Shown here: positions 43,501 to 57,000 of the stretch, piece by piece
Layout: every line of letters starts with the position of its first letter
Numbering within the stretch: position 1 is the stretch's first letter
Assembly: GCA_037577475.1 (NCBI GenBank)
Contig: CM075203.1
Coordinates: 18,562,335-18,626,334 of the forward strand
DNA: 64,000 bases
Reading direction: 5' to 3'
Source: Chaunax sp. Z400
Taxonomy: Eukaryota; Chordata; Actinopteri; Lophiiformes; Chaunacidae
Made by a program: the position numbers and the translations under genes
The notes under the pieces: generated by a model
The model's database searches: none
What the model saw: the letters and a program-made list of their open reading frames with translations, nothing else
Told to the model about the DNA's origin: nothing

Positions 43501-46500
43501 TATTTTTGCTCCAAGAGCTGAAAAAAACAGACAAGTCATCAGTTCCAGCTCAGACAGGCCTCATAATTAGTCATAATAATAATAATGATATATATTTATA
43601 TGTAATCATATTATATATATGATATTCATATATATTATTAATATAATATAATATATATGTAATAATATGTGAGACTTTTGCTGCACGTCCACTGTGGCAA
43701 AGGTTAGTAGTTACTCCTTTAGAGGAAGATGTCTGGGAACATTTGGTGAATAAAGGCACAGCAGCAGTGTGACATGCTAATTGTGATGGATGGTGATTTC
43801 TATGTTTAGTTGCTTTGCTGTTTGCAACATTTGCATCCTCAAAATGTGGAACAATGTCAACATAAGTTGAGTGAATTACGTGGAACATTAATTTATCCAG
43901 GGTTGTGGTTATGGACTACAGCCAACCTCCTCCTAATGCTTTTGGTCCGTTTCTCCACAGACCGTGTGCCATGGTGGTACCAGACTTTGAGCTCATCTGT
44001 GAGATCATGCTGGTGGCCGAGGGCTTCATTAACGCCCGGGTCCTCGCCAGGAAGTTCATCACCCTCTACACACTGTGTAAAGAGCTGCTGTCCAAACAGG
44101 TACATTTCTTTGAGCTGAATCTTTTGATAAAGGATGAGGTGCCACACAAAAGCTCAACTAAATATCTGACATGCATATGACTATGAAGGGAGTTCAGATG
44201 TTATTCCATCTAAATGTTTCTTTAATCATTTTTCAGATCAGTTACACATCCTGTCATTATTTTAATTATTTAAAATAATCAATCCCTCAGCAGACATCTT
44301 GACTTCCCCAAGCTGAATATTTATTACAGTGCACACATAAAAAAAACACAAATACAATGAAAACATACATAATTTAAACACAGGTGTGTTAAATGTTAGA
44401 CATAGTCAGACATATCACACAACCCTTTATAGCAGGAAATCACAGCATTGTTGGACTCATAAGTTAAATATATTGCTAAATGGCTAAAAACCCAAGTCAC
44501 CTAAAGAATTGCCTTCACATGCATCAAACAACCAAATGGCACGTTTATACTAAAGAGAAAACCCTCCTCTTTAGACCTGAATCAGTGAATCAGTGGGTCT
44601 GAATAGAACAATGAAATGTTTTCTTTCTGTATTTATTTATTTGTGAGGGACCATGTACATTATTAAACATACACGATGCATTGTATCAGAGTTAGCCTAA
44701 GGCTAATTTAATCTTTTTTTAAAAATTCTTTTTATTTTATAGCATACAATCATACGTCACTTGCACACACTCACCTTATCAGTGCCTTGAACATGAGCAA
44801 CACACAAACCAGGATATCTCAATATTAAGTAAAACAGAAAAACAGAAACTAGCTAAAGGTTAAATCAGTAATTGAAAAGTTGAGAATTTATTTATCATTT
44901 TTTTCAATGAGACTTTAAAGCTTCAAACAGTACTACAACTATAGACTACAGAGTTCTTCTGAGCAGTAGCTTTCAGAGAAGGACGACTTTGGCCTTGTGA
45001 TGAAAAGGTTCAACACAAACCTCATATGGAAGATATTCTGGTGGATTTTACGGAGTTTACTGATCAAAACTGAACAAGGTCACGTGAAGAAGGAGACAGA
45101 CCTTTTAAAAAGACCCATCTAAGCTCAGAAGGTGATGCTTTCCTCTTATCCCACATGATGATACTGAAACGGCTTTTTATACAAATATTCACACCTGCAG
45201 CACAATAAAATGAACTGAAACTGACTAACTACTTATCTGCTTCGATGTTAACTGCAACGATGCTAACAACAACAAATCTGAGATAGTGAGCGAAGCATCG
45301 TTCCTCTGTCGATGGTAAATTATAGCAAAATGAGCACATGTAGAAAACCCGAAGGGCACAGGGAGAGCGCATATAGAGTTCTACATTGCTGCAAAAATGT
45401 TCCTGGATCCGCACCTTAATCCACCTCAAAATGTAAACACCTCTTCCCCCTTCTAAGGGCAACCTACAAAAAACCAACCTACAGAATTATGTGTTAGGAA
45501 TTCTACCAACTAAGAGGCAGACTCATGCTGATGAAAACACAGCCTCCGTGGCAGAGGTAATAATATTGTAATGTGAACAAAAAGTGGTGAGGGGTGAGTA
45601 AAGATCTCCCCCTCTTGGTCACATCACTGACTAATACTTACAACGGAGCTCCAAGACGTAGGTAAGCAGTATAATTAGGCCTTGGATCTGGATGAGTTCC
45701 TTTTTATTGCAGTTTTATGACACTCAGACCTTTTTAGATCTCACCATAATTAGACTTTTCAAAGTTGCTTACCAGAGTTCTGTTGCACATTAGAAAGGTA
45801 GTGAAGTCAAATGATAATGAACAGACCACTTCAACTAAGTGATATTTACAAGGACTGAAACTGCAGATCAATGGAAAGTGCACATCCAGTTCTCTGTGGA
45901 GTTAACAGCTGGTTCATAATTGTGGATAGGATATTACATAAGTTCTGCAGCTGATCCTCTTTCATTCTTTTCTTTTTTTTTCCTGCCAGCCAGCAGACAC
46001 CAGAGATGCTCTAAGAGAATGTAGTGACATGCAGTCATGCTACTATAGAATCTGCAGGGAGCTGAAATAATGCTCTAATCATTTTGTGGCCTTTAGTTTG
46101 ATAGTGTTAAAACGGTAGTTTGTAATGCAGTTTTGAAATTCAGCTAGCATTAGCACCAGTGACAGGACACTGGCAGACACATGTATTATGTGCAAACCTC
46201 TGGAGCATCCAAATGCACAGACACTGATATCATAAACACACTGATGAGTAGCTAGTTAGCCAGTTTATTGAATTAAATATTACAATGCAAATACATTAAA
46301 AGGTCCTCATGCATAAAACATTAAAACCTTAATAAAAAACGCTACATAATGATTAAATTGTCCCAATGATATTGTCATGTATGCAGCTGAACTATGACAC
46401 TGTTGTTTGTGTCTATAAGTCAGCTGTACAGGTAACAGAAACATATCAGTACCTTTATTATGTAGGAGAGCTGGAGAGATTCAGTCCCTACATTATGCTC

Positions 46501-49500
46501 ATTCTCTCTGATCTCATAGATACGCTTACATGATTTTATCCTGCTGATGATCAGAAGGAAAAGTTTTCCAGGATGACTGTCTTAATTTAGCCTGTTCGCA
46601 TACTAAAAATGGTTAATTAGCACTAAACAAAAAGTACAGCTAAGGCTGAGGGGAATGGCAGTAGTTTTGCAAGCATTTTAATTATAAGTTGTTGGACCAA
46701 TTAAAATTGTAACCCAACAATGCTGTTGGATCAAATGTTATGAGATCATCATTAGAATTCCTGATGTAGAGGACATGGACATCTGTCCAATATTTGGTGT
46801 CAATCCTTCCAGTAGATGTGGAAACTTTGACCTGCTCGTGGTGCCAAAATCAGGAGGATTAATCCATCACCAGACATCTCACCCTGATTTCATGACCAGC
46901 CCTCCAGGGGATGTTGGGATATTTCAGTCTGGACCAAAATGTTGAATATAGGCATCCCTGTTTCTGGACTCACTGATCCGGCTTTGTTACCTCCAACAAA
47001 GAGGTTCTGTTTTCATCTGGGTCCTTTTCTTGGTTGGGTTTGTCAGCTGAATTGCTCGAAAACTACTGGATGGATTTTCATGAAAACTTGGCACAAGGAT
47101 GGAGGATGGGCCAGGAAAGAACCTTTTTTGTTTATTTTCCCTAATTACTCAAAAGCTGCTGAACTCATTTCAACAAAACTGTGTGGACGGGTGGGTCCTG
47201 GGCCAGGCAGGCTAAGCAGACGTGTGCTGCATTATACAGCCTCTGTACAGGTATGAGCTGCATAGAGCGGCATTGTAGTTTTCTTATTTGCACACAAATT
47301 GGTTAAATGGTCACTCAATGGAAACACACCTAATATTTTAAGTTGATGGAGGGAATTATAAGTGTGTATGGAGACAAGTTAATGGTCATGATGGTGAGCT
47401 GAAGGCTGAGCTGCGTTCACCAATCTGAAATGGTAAATGCATCTCACCGTTTTTAATGTCTTGAATCTCACGACCGAGAAACTAGAAGCCTGTGTATTTG
47501 TATTTTCCTCTGACGTCTCTCTGCTCTTCACCATTAGGACCACTATGACTGGGGCCTCCGAGCCATCAAGTCAGTGTTGGTGGTGGCCGGCTCTCTGAAG
47601 AGGGGAGATCCCGGCCGAGAAGAGGACCAGGTGCTGATGAGAGCTCTGAGAGACTTCAACATCCCCAAGATTGTCACCGATGACATGCCCGTCTTCATGG
47701 GGCTGATCGGAGACCTGTTCCCTGCTCTGGACGTCCCCAGGAAGAGAGACCTGGAATTTGAGAAGCACGTGAAGGAGTCCATTCTAGACCTCAAGTTACA
47801 GGCTGAGGACAATTTTGTACTGAAGGTACGGTAAGCCTGATTCCTCCGTAGCCTCCTGACATGCTTGTCTGCTTCAGTTTATTGCACTCTGTTGTTATTA
47901 CAGCTGAAAAAAGTGTTGCAAAGCCAAGGATGAAGGCAAACACAATCACAAGTTATCAGCGAAGTTCCCAGGTGGGGGTTTCATCTTTAACAGTTTAGAC
48001 AGATATTACAGTTGTAGCACTTTCATTTAGATTTATCTTAGTTCTCTCCAAAAGCTATTTACCTCATGTCATAATGTTCCACTGGGAAATACACATTAGT
48101 GTCAGACAAGTCTGCAGCATCTGGATGAATTGGGTAAATATCGCACAAAGCCAACAGTTGGTTGTGATGAGGATTCAGGTGCCCGAGCTGCTGACCTAAT
48201 TCTAGTCATTATGTGACATACAGACACACACACATGCACCATAGAAGGCGGTATATGTCAGAGACAGATGAAGGCAGGACCAGGGGAAATAAGAGCAATC
48301 TGCCTCAGGTCAAATAGACACAGGAAACACATAATAACACTCCATCAATGGAGGCCGGCGCTGCACCATGCCACTTAACCCTGACACTGTGAGAGACAGC
48401 CACGGATATAAACAAAGAGGAGGAGAAACACGGCGAGCGAGAGAGAGAGAGAGAGAGAGAGGGTGACTGGCAAAGTGGTCAATAACAGCCATCCACCCCC
48501 TGAGCCTGAACTTTTACTTTCTTTGTTTGTGCAACCAACCTTTTGATTTCAGACAAAGAGGCAAGGGAGCAGCAGGCAGGGTGAGAGAGATTGCTTACCT
48601 TAAGCGTTAGCATGTGCTAGCATCAGTCCTCCCCACATCAAAGCAGTAATCAGCCGGGGCCTTTGAGAGCGTGAGGCTGTCTGCACTCAGGCTGAATAGA
48701 TGGCGAGTGGGAGCGGCGAGGAGTCTGATCGATGGCATTGACTGAGCTCCCCATCTGTATGTTAGAGTGGAAGTAGGGAGGAAACCTCTCTCTCTCTCCC
48801 TTTTTCTCTCATATACTGTACACACTGTGGTGTCAACTCACTTACACGGATTGACAGAAAATGTCAAGGAAATTAAAAGTTCTATAGGTCAAATGTGAGT
48901 GACTATGAGGGGCGCCCCCCCGGCATGGAAGTTACGAGACACATGACATCATCGGGACTGACGTAAACTTTGTGAAGGTTTTTAAAAGAGTATTTGTTGG
49001 TAATTTAGATAAGATAAGATAAGATATCCCTTTATTAGTCCCACAGTGGGGAAATTTACAAATTCATTTAGTAGGAAATTTAGTTCATTGTATTTAAAGT
49101 TTCCGTCACCTCATTGTCTCCCTGTACTCTCTGTTGAATGTGGAATGATGTATGAGCAGAGGCCGACACTGTTAGGCTGTTTTCACCTTCATCTACTCTG
49201 TGCTTACTGAAAATCTGATTTTAAGAGGTGGGCCTACGCATGATTTATGACGTCACAAATTTCAATAGTGTCATGTTGAAACTTGATACCAGTACACACT
49301 TAGAATGGACAGTGAATTAGGAAACACATGTTGTCCAGCAGGACAACTTTAGAATGACAATAATAAGCCCAATAATCTCTTTTAATTAAATTAAAACAAT
49401 ACAAATTCCACTAATTAGCCTAACGTAATGTCAAGTCAAGTCAGTTTTATTTATATAGTGCCATCTCACAATAAAAGTTATATCAAGACACTTTCCATGA

Positions 49501-52500
49501 AGAGCAGGTCTAGACTGTACTCTTATTCTACAGACCCAACAATCCTCCATGAGCAAGAACATGGAGACAGTGGTGACGAAAAAACTGCCTTTTAACAGAC
49601 AGAAACCTTGAGCAGATCCAAGACTCAAGGTGGGCGGCCCTCTGCTTTGACCGGTTGGGGTGAGAGAGAGAGAGAGAGAGAGAGAAAGATGGGAAGATAG
49701 ATGGAGAGAGAGGGAGTGAGGGACAGGGACACAGACATGTTCAACCACAATAACAATAACAGCTATTATAATAGAGAGATTACAATTTGTAGTGTGACTA
49801 CTACAATAACTGCACTGATGGTAATAATGATAATATTAATGATGATGATGATGATAATGGCGAGGATAATGATGATGTCAGTGGGTGTCAACCATGATCC
49901 CAGCAGTAGATGGGTCCATGGTGACCCATGGGATGAGAGAGCACAAAGACAATAAGGTCAGTTTAAGTTTAGTCCAACCTAATAAGGGGAGTTTAAGTTT
50001 AGTCTAACCTAATAAGGGGAGTTTAATAATGTTAAAAAATGGAAATAAAAATAAATCATGGATCCTGAAGTCTGATGAAAATCCATCATGTGTTAATTGA
50101 TAAATATTCTTTAAAAAGAACAACTGTGTTGTGATGGTAGAGCAGTGTTAACTTCATCAACAAAAACTATGATGAAAAACATCCTTTTATTCCATGACTA
50201 AGACGAGGTGAAGATGAGACGACGACAACATCATTAAACACCAACTGTGACTAAATCAACATGCAATGCTGTTGATGAAAAAAGAGGTGACTTAAATGTA
50301 GTTTAGAAAATAAAAAAATACCAAAATCCCTCTTTTTGTTCATCATTAATAAAGAGGAGACATATTTTAGTTTTTTCTTTCTAAACTACAATGCAGATAT
50401 TCTGTTGATTGGATGCAAATTGAAATAAAATTTAAGAATTGCATACTTATTTTGTCAATGCTGGATTTGGGATAAATGAGCTTTTGTCTGTCAATCAAGA
50501 CAAACTGATGAGACAGATATGTGATTGGCCATCTGCTCAGACTGACCAAGTCACAGAGGACCTTGTGATGAAAAGTGGCATCAAATCAGACTAATAACAT
50601 TTTATTTTTGGAGTCAAGTTTAAAAATGTTATTCAGATATTTCCCGTATTCACATTTATAATTCGTACGTTTTGTCTGTTTATTTTATTACACGTACTTA
50701 AATCTTTTATAATGCATCTTTCACTGATAAAAACATATTAATAAAAACATATTAATGCATAAAATAGATGGACTTTGTCATGCTTGTCTTCAAGAGCTCA
50801 AGGACGTGGAGATGAACACACTGAAAGCAGAGCTTATAGATCAGTCATTTAATAATTAGAAATACAGCTTGATCACTTTGAGAGCACATACCTCCTTCAA
50901 GGCTGCAAAACATGCCCTGGATCTGCTACTTGATCTAAATCACCTCTCCTCCATTTCAAGAGCCACCTCTAAAAAATTAATTGAAATCCATTAAGAACTT
51001 GTGATATTGTGTAAACAAACAAAGAAACTAAATCAGACGGAGAAGCAGCCATAAAAACACAAAACAAATTCTTCCACTAATGAGAGGCAGGAAGGAACAA
51101 ATCAAGATGAGCAGACGACGACAAGGCCGGAAATAATAATAAATAAATAAAAACAGGCTAGTTCCACAAAGTAGAGATTGAAAAACACAAAATGAATGAA
51201 CACTCTGGAAAAGGCTGTAACATAAGACACACAAGGTATGAGGACAAACTGGCTAAGAATGAGGGGAACACACAGACACACACTAAATACACTACAGAGG
51301 GAACGCTAATAAGAGACGCTGAAACTTATCAACAATCACAAAAGCAGGAAGCATAACGCAAAACATGACATTCAAGGAAATTAACCTCCATTATTAAACA
51401 GGGAACAATAAGCTCAGACCAAAACCATGACATAATGGCAATTTAAGTGTGCAAAGACAGAATAATGAGGGGGCAGATATTTGTCCTTCCAGAAGACCAC
51501 TTGCTGTCAGTTATTGTACTCTGTGAACTGTGTACTGAGCTTCTGTGCTGCACTGCAGTGCATCGCACCACACTGTCATCCTGCATCACTTTATATTCAC
51601 CACAAAGCAGAACATTGAAAAGGAGATGCAGTAGACCGAGTGCTACAGTGTAGTGGCCTGTGAAATGCTACATTATCTATATTGCCACTGTAAAAGGCTC
51701 AGTGTTCGTCGGCATACCGTGTCATCAGTGTCCTTCATGTGGTCGAGACACAGCTTAATATGTGTTTCATTAATATGTGTGTGTGTCAGGTGGTGCAGCT
51801 GGAGGAGCTGCTGGCGGTGCGTCACTCCGTCTTTGTGATCGGGAATGCAGGCACTGGAAAGAGTCAGGTGATGAGATCACTCCAGAGGACCTATCAGAAC
51901 ATGAAGCGCAGACCTGTGTGGGCGGACCTCAACCCAAAGGCAGTGACCAATGACGAGCTTTTTGGCATCATCAACCCGGCAACCAGAGAGTGGAAAGACG
52001 GTGATTACCAAGTCCTGCAGAAACAGTGTGTCATGTGTACTAAGTGTTTAATGACCCGGGTCCAACATCCAGACTCCTTCTCCCTGCAGGCCTCTTCTCC
52101 AATATAATGCGTGAGCTGGCCAATATCAGCCACAACGGACCCAAGTGGATCGTTTTGGATGGAGACATTGATCCAATGTGGATTGAGTCGCTCAACACAG
52201 TCATGGATGACAACAAGGTATCAAATGACTAAGTGGTACATTATCACTAAATAAGCATTCAGATATGAATAGTTGGATATGGTTGACTTATCACTGACAC
52301 AAGACAGTGGTAAACTATTGGGCATTGTCACATACATTCATGTGTGAATACCCTGTCTTCCCCTGTTAGGTGCTGACTCTGGCCAGTAATGAACGGATCC
52401 CTCTGAACCCCACCATGAGGCTGGTGTTTGAGATCAGCCACCTTCGCACCGCCACCCCTGCTACCGTATCGAGAGCAGGTAGTCCTTGCTTTCCTGTCTG

Positions 52501-54018
52501 CCACATCCGTTTACTGGGGCACTCTTCGCTATATAGTGGTTGAATTGGATTTATTTTCCTTTTGCAGTCAGGCTGGGTGACCAAGCAGGTCAAATACTCA
52601 CCGGCCACAGGGGCTAAAAACTTCGCCACATCTCTGTCAATATTTTGTGCAAGGCACTTTGTCAAAATCTAGTTTTAAGACCTTAAAGCTGCACTGAGAA
52701 AAAAAAATTCTGTTATTAATGTGTAGCAGTGAAATATCACCCCATCGTGCAGTTCTTCTCAGCCCAGTACCAAACAGTAACTATCTAAAGCCCCATTTCC
52801 ACTGCGTAGTACCGGCTCGACTCCACTTGACTCTACTCGCCTTTTTTGCATTTCAATAACGGAAAAAGTACCTGGTGCTACTCTTTTTAGTACCACCTCC
52901 GTTGTGGTTCCAAGCAAGCCGAGCAGGTACTAAAAGGTCACGTGAAACGTTACAGACCACTAATTGGTCAATGCCCAGCACGCACGTACCCTGCACTGCA
53001 CAAATACCAATGATACCAAGGCGAGGCGAGTCCAGTAGAGCCGGTACCACACAGTGGAAATGCAGCTTATGTGGAGCATTCAGCAGCCAAAAAGACATTT
53101 TTGTCCGTAGTTGGTGGTGACCAAAGCAAATGTTAGCCATATCAACTGAGTATGATGATAGTGTGTCAAATAGGGTTGGGCATCAAGAACCGGTTCTAAG
53201 TTGGAACCGGTTTTAAACTGGAATTTTTCTTTTGATTCTGTTTTTCTGCTCCTCAATAAATTTTACTCACGCTCAAGTTAGGTTTCAGTTTCCGTGGTGG
53301 TGGCATGCAGCTTCTGTCGTTTCCTCCTCACAGGTTGGATGGGTAATTCAACCTGGGCTCCTTCATGGACCACAGCAAGCGGTGCTCAAAACTGTGGCTT
53401 TATTTTGCCCTGAAAAATGCGGAGTCGGCACAGTGCAAGACCTGTGCCAAACTTATTTAGTGTATGGAAGGATGCACAACTAACGTGATCAAACACCTTC
53501 GCCTACATGGTGTACAAATCAGCGAGTGTACCGTGCTTCCATGCCTCAGCCTCCTCAGTCAACCCTGAGCCAAAGCCCATTTAAGTAATAAATAAGCAAT
53601 AAGTTATAGTTGACTGAATTACTATAAATTCTGTCAAATGCAAAGACTGAAATCTATTTTTTCATGGATGAACGTCTGCAGATTGCGAACAGTTTACTGC
53701 CTCCAAGCCAGTGGCAGTGATCCCACGACATGACACTTCTTAGCAGCAAAGGGAAGAATGTCAGCGGAGCAAGTTGAAGAGTTCCACAGAAAAGAAAGAA
53801 CCAGAATCGAGAACCATTCTTTGTTCTGCTACCCTACCAATAAAATAGACAATTCTTGTTGTTATTGCTATTACAGAATGGATAAGATTAGCAAGCTCTG
53901 TTTGTAAGTACGCCAAAAAAACCTGGTAGGAAATGTTAAGACGTATTTTGTCTTCAGAATAGTGGATAACGATCAATGCAACTAACATTACCCCAACAAC
54001 AAACGAGTACGAGTCTCT

Positions 54019-54069
<51 letters not shown>

Positions 54070-57000
54070 GAGCCCACCCAGGGACGAGCTTTTTCTCATC
54101 ACAGATGGGGACGACAGAGAATACAGAGAACTGACGCAGGACTTTGTGGACTGGTGCCAGCGGAACCAACTCCAGATCAACGCGGGGAAAACCAAGGAAC
54201 TGGTGGTTGATTTCCGCAGGCACACACACTCCCCCCCGGACCCGGTGAACATTCAGGGAACAGACATTGAGATGGTGACATCTTATAAGTACCTGGGTGT
54301 TCACCTGAACAATAAACTAGACTGGACAGACAATACTACTGCACTTTATAGGAAAGGCCAGAGCAGACTCTATCTGCTCAGGAGACTGAGGTCCTTTGGA
54401 GTGCAGGGAGCACTCCTTAAGACATTTTATGACACCGTGGTGGCATCAGCCATTTTTTATGGTGTGGTCTGCTGGGGCAGCGGCATCTCAGTGTCGGACA
54501 GGAAAAGACTCGACAAACTGATAAGGAAGGCCAGCTCTGTCCTGGGATGCCCCCTGGACCCAGTGGAGGTGGTGGGAGGAAGGAGGATGACAACTAAGCT
54601 GTCATCCATAATGGACAATCACTCCCACCCGATGCGGGACCGAGTAACAGCACTGGAGAGCTCCTTCAGCGACAGGTTGCTTCACCCAAAGTGTGTGAAG
54701 GAGCGCTTTCGCAAGTCTTTCCTTCCTGCAGCTGTTAGACTGTACAATCAGCACTGCTCCCAGTAGACCTAACTATTTGTAGTACTTTTTGTTGAAATAC
54801 TGAGACACTTTTTGTAATAGTATTTGTGAAATATTTTTGAGACACTTTACCCCCCTCCTTTATTGTATTGTATTTTTAAAAAAAATATTATTTCCCCTCC
54901 TCCTGCTGTGTTTTTTGTACACTGTGCTGCTGCAATAATGTAAATTTCCCCACTGTGGGACTAATAAAGGGATATCTTATCTTATCTTAAACAGCGAAGG
55001 TATCTTAATGACTAGGTTCAAGTCCGCTTTTAGCCATGCTAGCTGCATGGATGGAATGTTATTACATTTATTAGACAACCCTGATTCCCAGTTGATGAAT
55101 CTTTTCCTCTAGCACCACCATGAGGTTGGACATTTGTGGTTTTGCGTAAAATATCTCGACAACCGATGCATCGATTGCCATGAAATTTGGTACGACCATT
55201 TATGTTCTCCTGATAATGAAGGATAATAATCTTCATCTAGTGCCACCATCACAACACAATTCAATTTGTACATGGTGTTACAGACACCTAACACAGTGAA
55301 GGTTCTGTAAGATATGAATGTGCTGAAATACAAGCCTGATTGGCTGATCTGTCTCTGAGGGCACATATATGGATAAAAAAAGTCTAAATATTTCCACGAG
55401 ACCTGAAGAACTGTCATTTTGTCAGTGGGAGATTATTTTTTTTGTGGCTCCCCACGCCACGGCTGGAAGAGTCACATTGACATGTCTTGGAGGAGGCATA
55501 AGAACCTACAAAGGCAGCAGGTGTTGGGGGCGGTTTAAAGGTGCCCAGCAAACACATTTGTGCCCCAGAGAACTGTAACAGGTTATTAATCCAGCCATGT
55601 CTGCAGGTACTGTAATCACTAAATGTAGCTGTCCTGCTTTCCTTTCAGGCATCCTGTACATAAACCCAGCAGACCTCGGCTGGAACCCGTCGGTGTCCAG
55701 CTGGATCGACAGGAGGGAGGTCCAATCAGAAAAAGCCAACCTGACCATCCTGTTTGACAAGTACCTCCCCTCCTGCCTGGATACCCTCAGATCAAGCAGG
55801 TCTGTGTCACTATGAAATAGCAGTCTTACAGTTGTGTCCTGTTGACGTTTGATTATGGGGTGTGACGTAATGTGGGGGAGGGACTGTTGGCCATAGGCAA
55901 CGGGAACTGACTCAGAAGAACTGGACACCATCCTGCATTCTAGTGTACTGGACCTCTCGCCTCCTCCAACACCTCCTGCACCACTGCTATTGGAGCGGAC
56001 CACAGCAACAGGAAGCCGATGAGGGAGACAGAGGAGGAATAATTTGTCCTCAATTCTAGGCCAAAACAAATTTGTCATCCCTTTCTTGGAAATAAACATA
56101 ATTAAATTTCTCTTCATTTGTTTCCGGTGAAAACTGTTAAAAATCCCCTGAAACCCTAATTTAACATTTTCTTTTCTTCTTTGACAGCAGTATTTATTTC
56201 ACATGGCGAATGAGGAACACAAGTCGGCGGTAAAGCTTGAATGTGGTGATGTAACGTGTCTGTCTTTGCTCAGGTTTAAGAACATCATCCCTATCCCTGA
56301 GCAGAGTATGGTCCAGATGCTGTGCTACTTGCTGGAGTGTCTGCTGACTCCAGAGAACACCCCACCAGACTGCGCCAAGGAACTTTATGAGCTCTATTTT
56401 GTCTTTGCTGCCGTCTGGGCCTTTGGGGGAGCCATGTTCCAAGATCAGGTACAGCGTGAGCCTCTGGACACGAGAGATGCTTTTTTAAGTGGTTGCATAA
56501 AGAAAGAAAAGAATGGGACACAACCGAAACAGCTGAATGTGTTTTTTTTTTTATTTGTCTCTCCTCATAGCTCCTTCCTTAAAGAGTTTTTTTGGCACTT
56601 GCATTATGGGTATTCTTTGGACTCTTGATGCCTCTTGCGCAACACAGCTTTCTGTCTCTTTTTATGAAAAGTCATTTGAAAGTCATTGAGTCATTTCCAG
56701 TTGAAGAAAGGGCAGTTTTTTGAAAAGGGGGGAGATCTCCATCTGACAGTGACGTGGACTTTGCTCCTGCTCTACAACACATAGGCTGGCTGAATTTAAA
56801 TCAGCAGGAGAGCCGCAGCGAGCAGTTGCTAAGCAATCCAGTTAACGGCGTACAGTAAGCGCGTCCATCTAAGTTATGGGATAAAACTCCTCTTCCCTTG
56901 GTACAAATGTACTCCACTTTATTTTCCCATCACAGATGCATTTAAATGCTAAGTGGTTTTATTGACTGGAGAGTTGGAAGTGAATAGAGTAGACAGGTAC

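Larger units (their letters stand above)
44100..47537 (+). other. dnah9 intron 27, otherwise featureless
   Basis: Two dispersed-repeat pieces are listed separately. A stretch near 44640-44760 (tttatttatttgtgagggac) may be another common fish repeat. No gene seen. Confidence 0.45.
47826..51789 (+). other. dnah9 intron 28, 4.0 kb
   Basis: Contains the listed tail, dispersed repeat, tandem repeat and possible miniature element. A (GAT)n-like patch lies at 49839-49875. The part from 50600 to 51789 shows nothing I can identify. Confidence 0.5.
52479..55648 (+). other. dnah9 intron 31, nest of mobile elements and a tRNA gene
   Basis: Of 3.2 kb, about 2 kb is accounted for by the miniature element, hAT element, tRNA-Asn, LINE and a possible repeat at 55080. 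The rest shows nothing further. Confidence 0.6.

Noticed and set aside
49431..49748. 105-codon minus-strand frame shared with 21640-21840
   Set aside because: The shared peptide arises because both lie in copies of the same dispersed repeat; the frames end differently and include (GA)n-derived Ser-Leu repeats.
55506..56117. 203-codon open frame on the minus strand
   Set aside because: It is antisense to a dnah9 exon and its intron, shows no domain or family motif, and its length reflects the GC-rich exon on the other strand.
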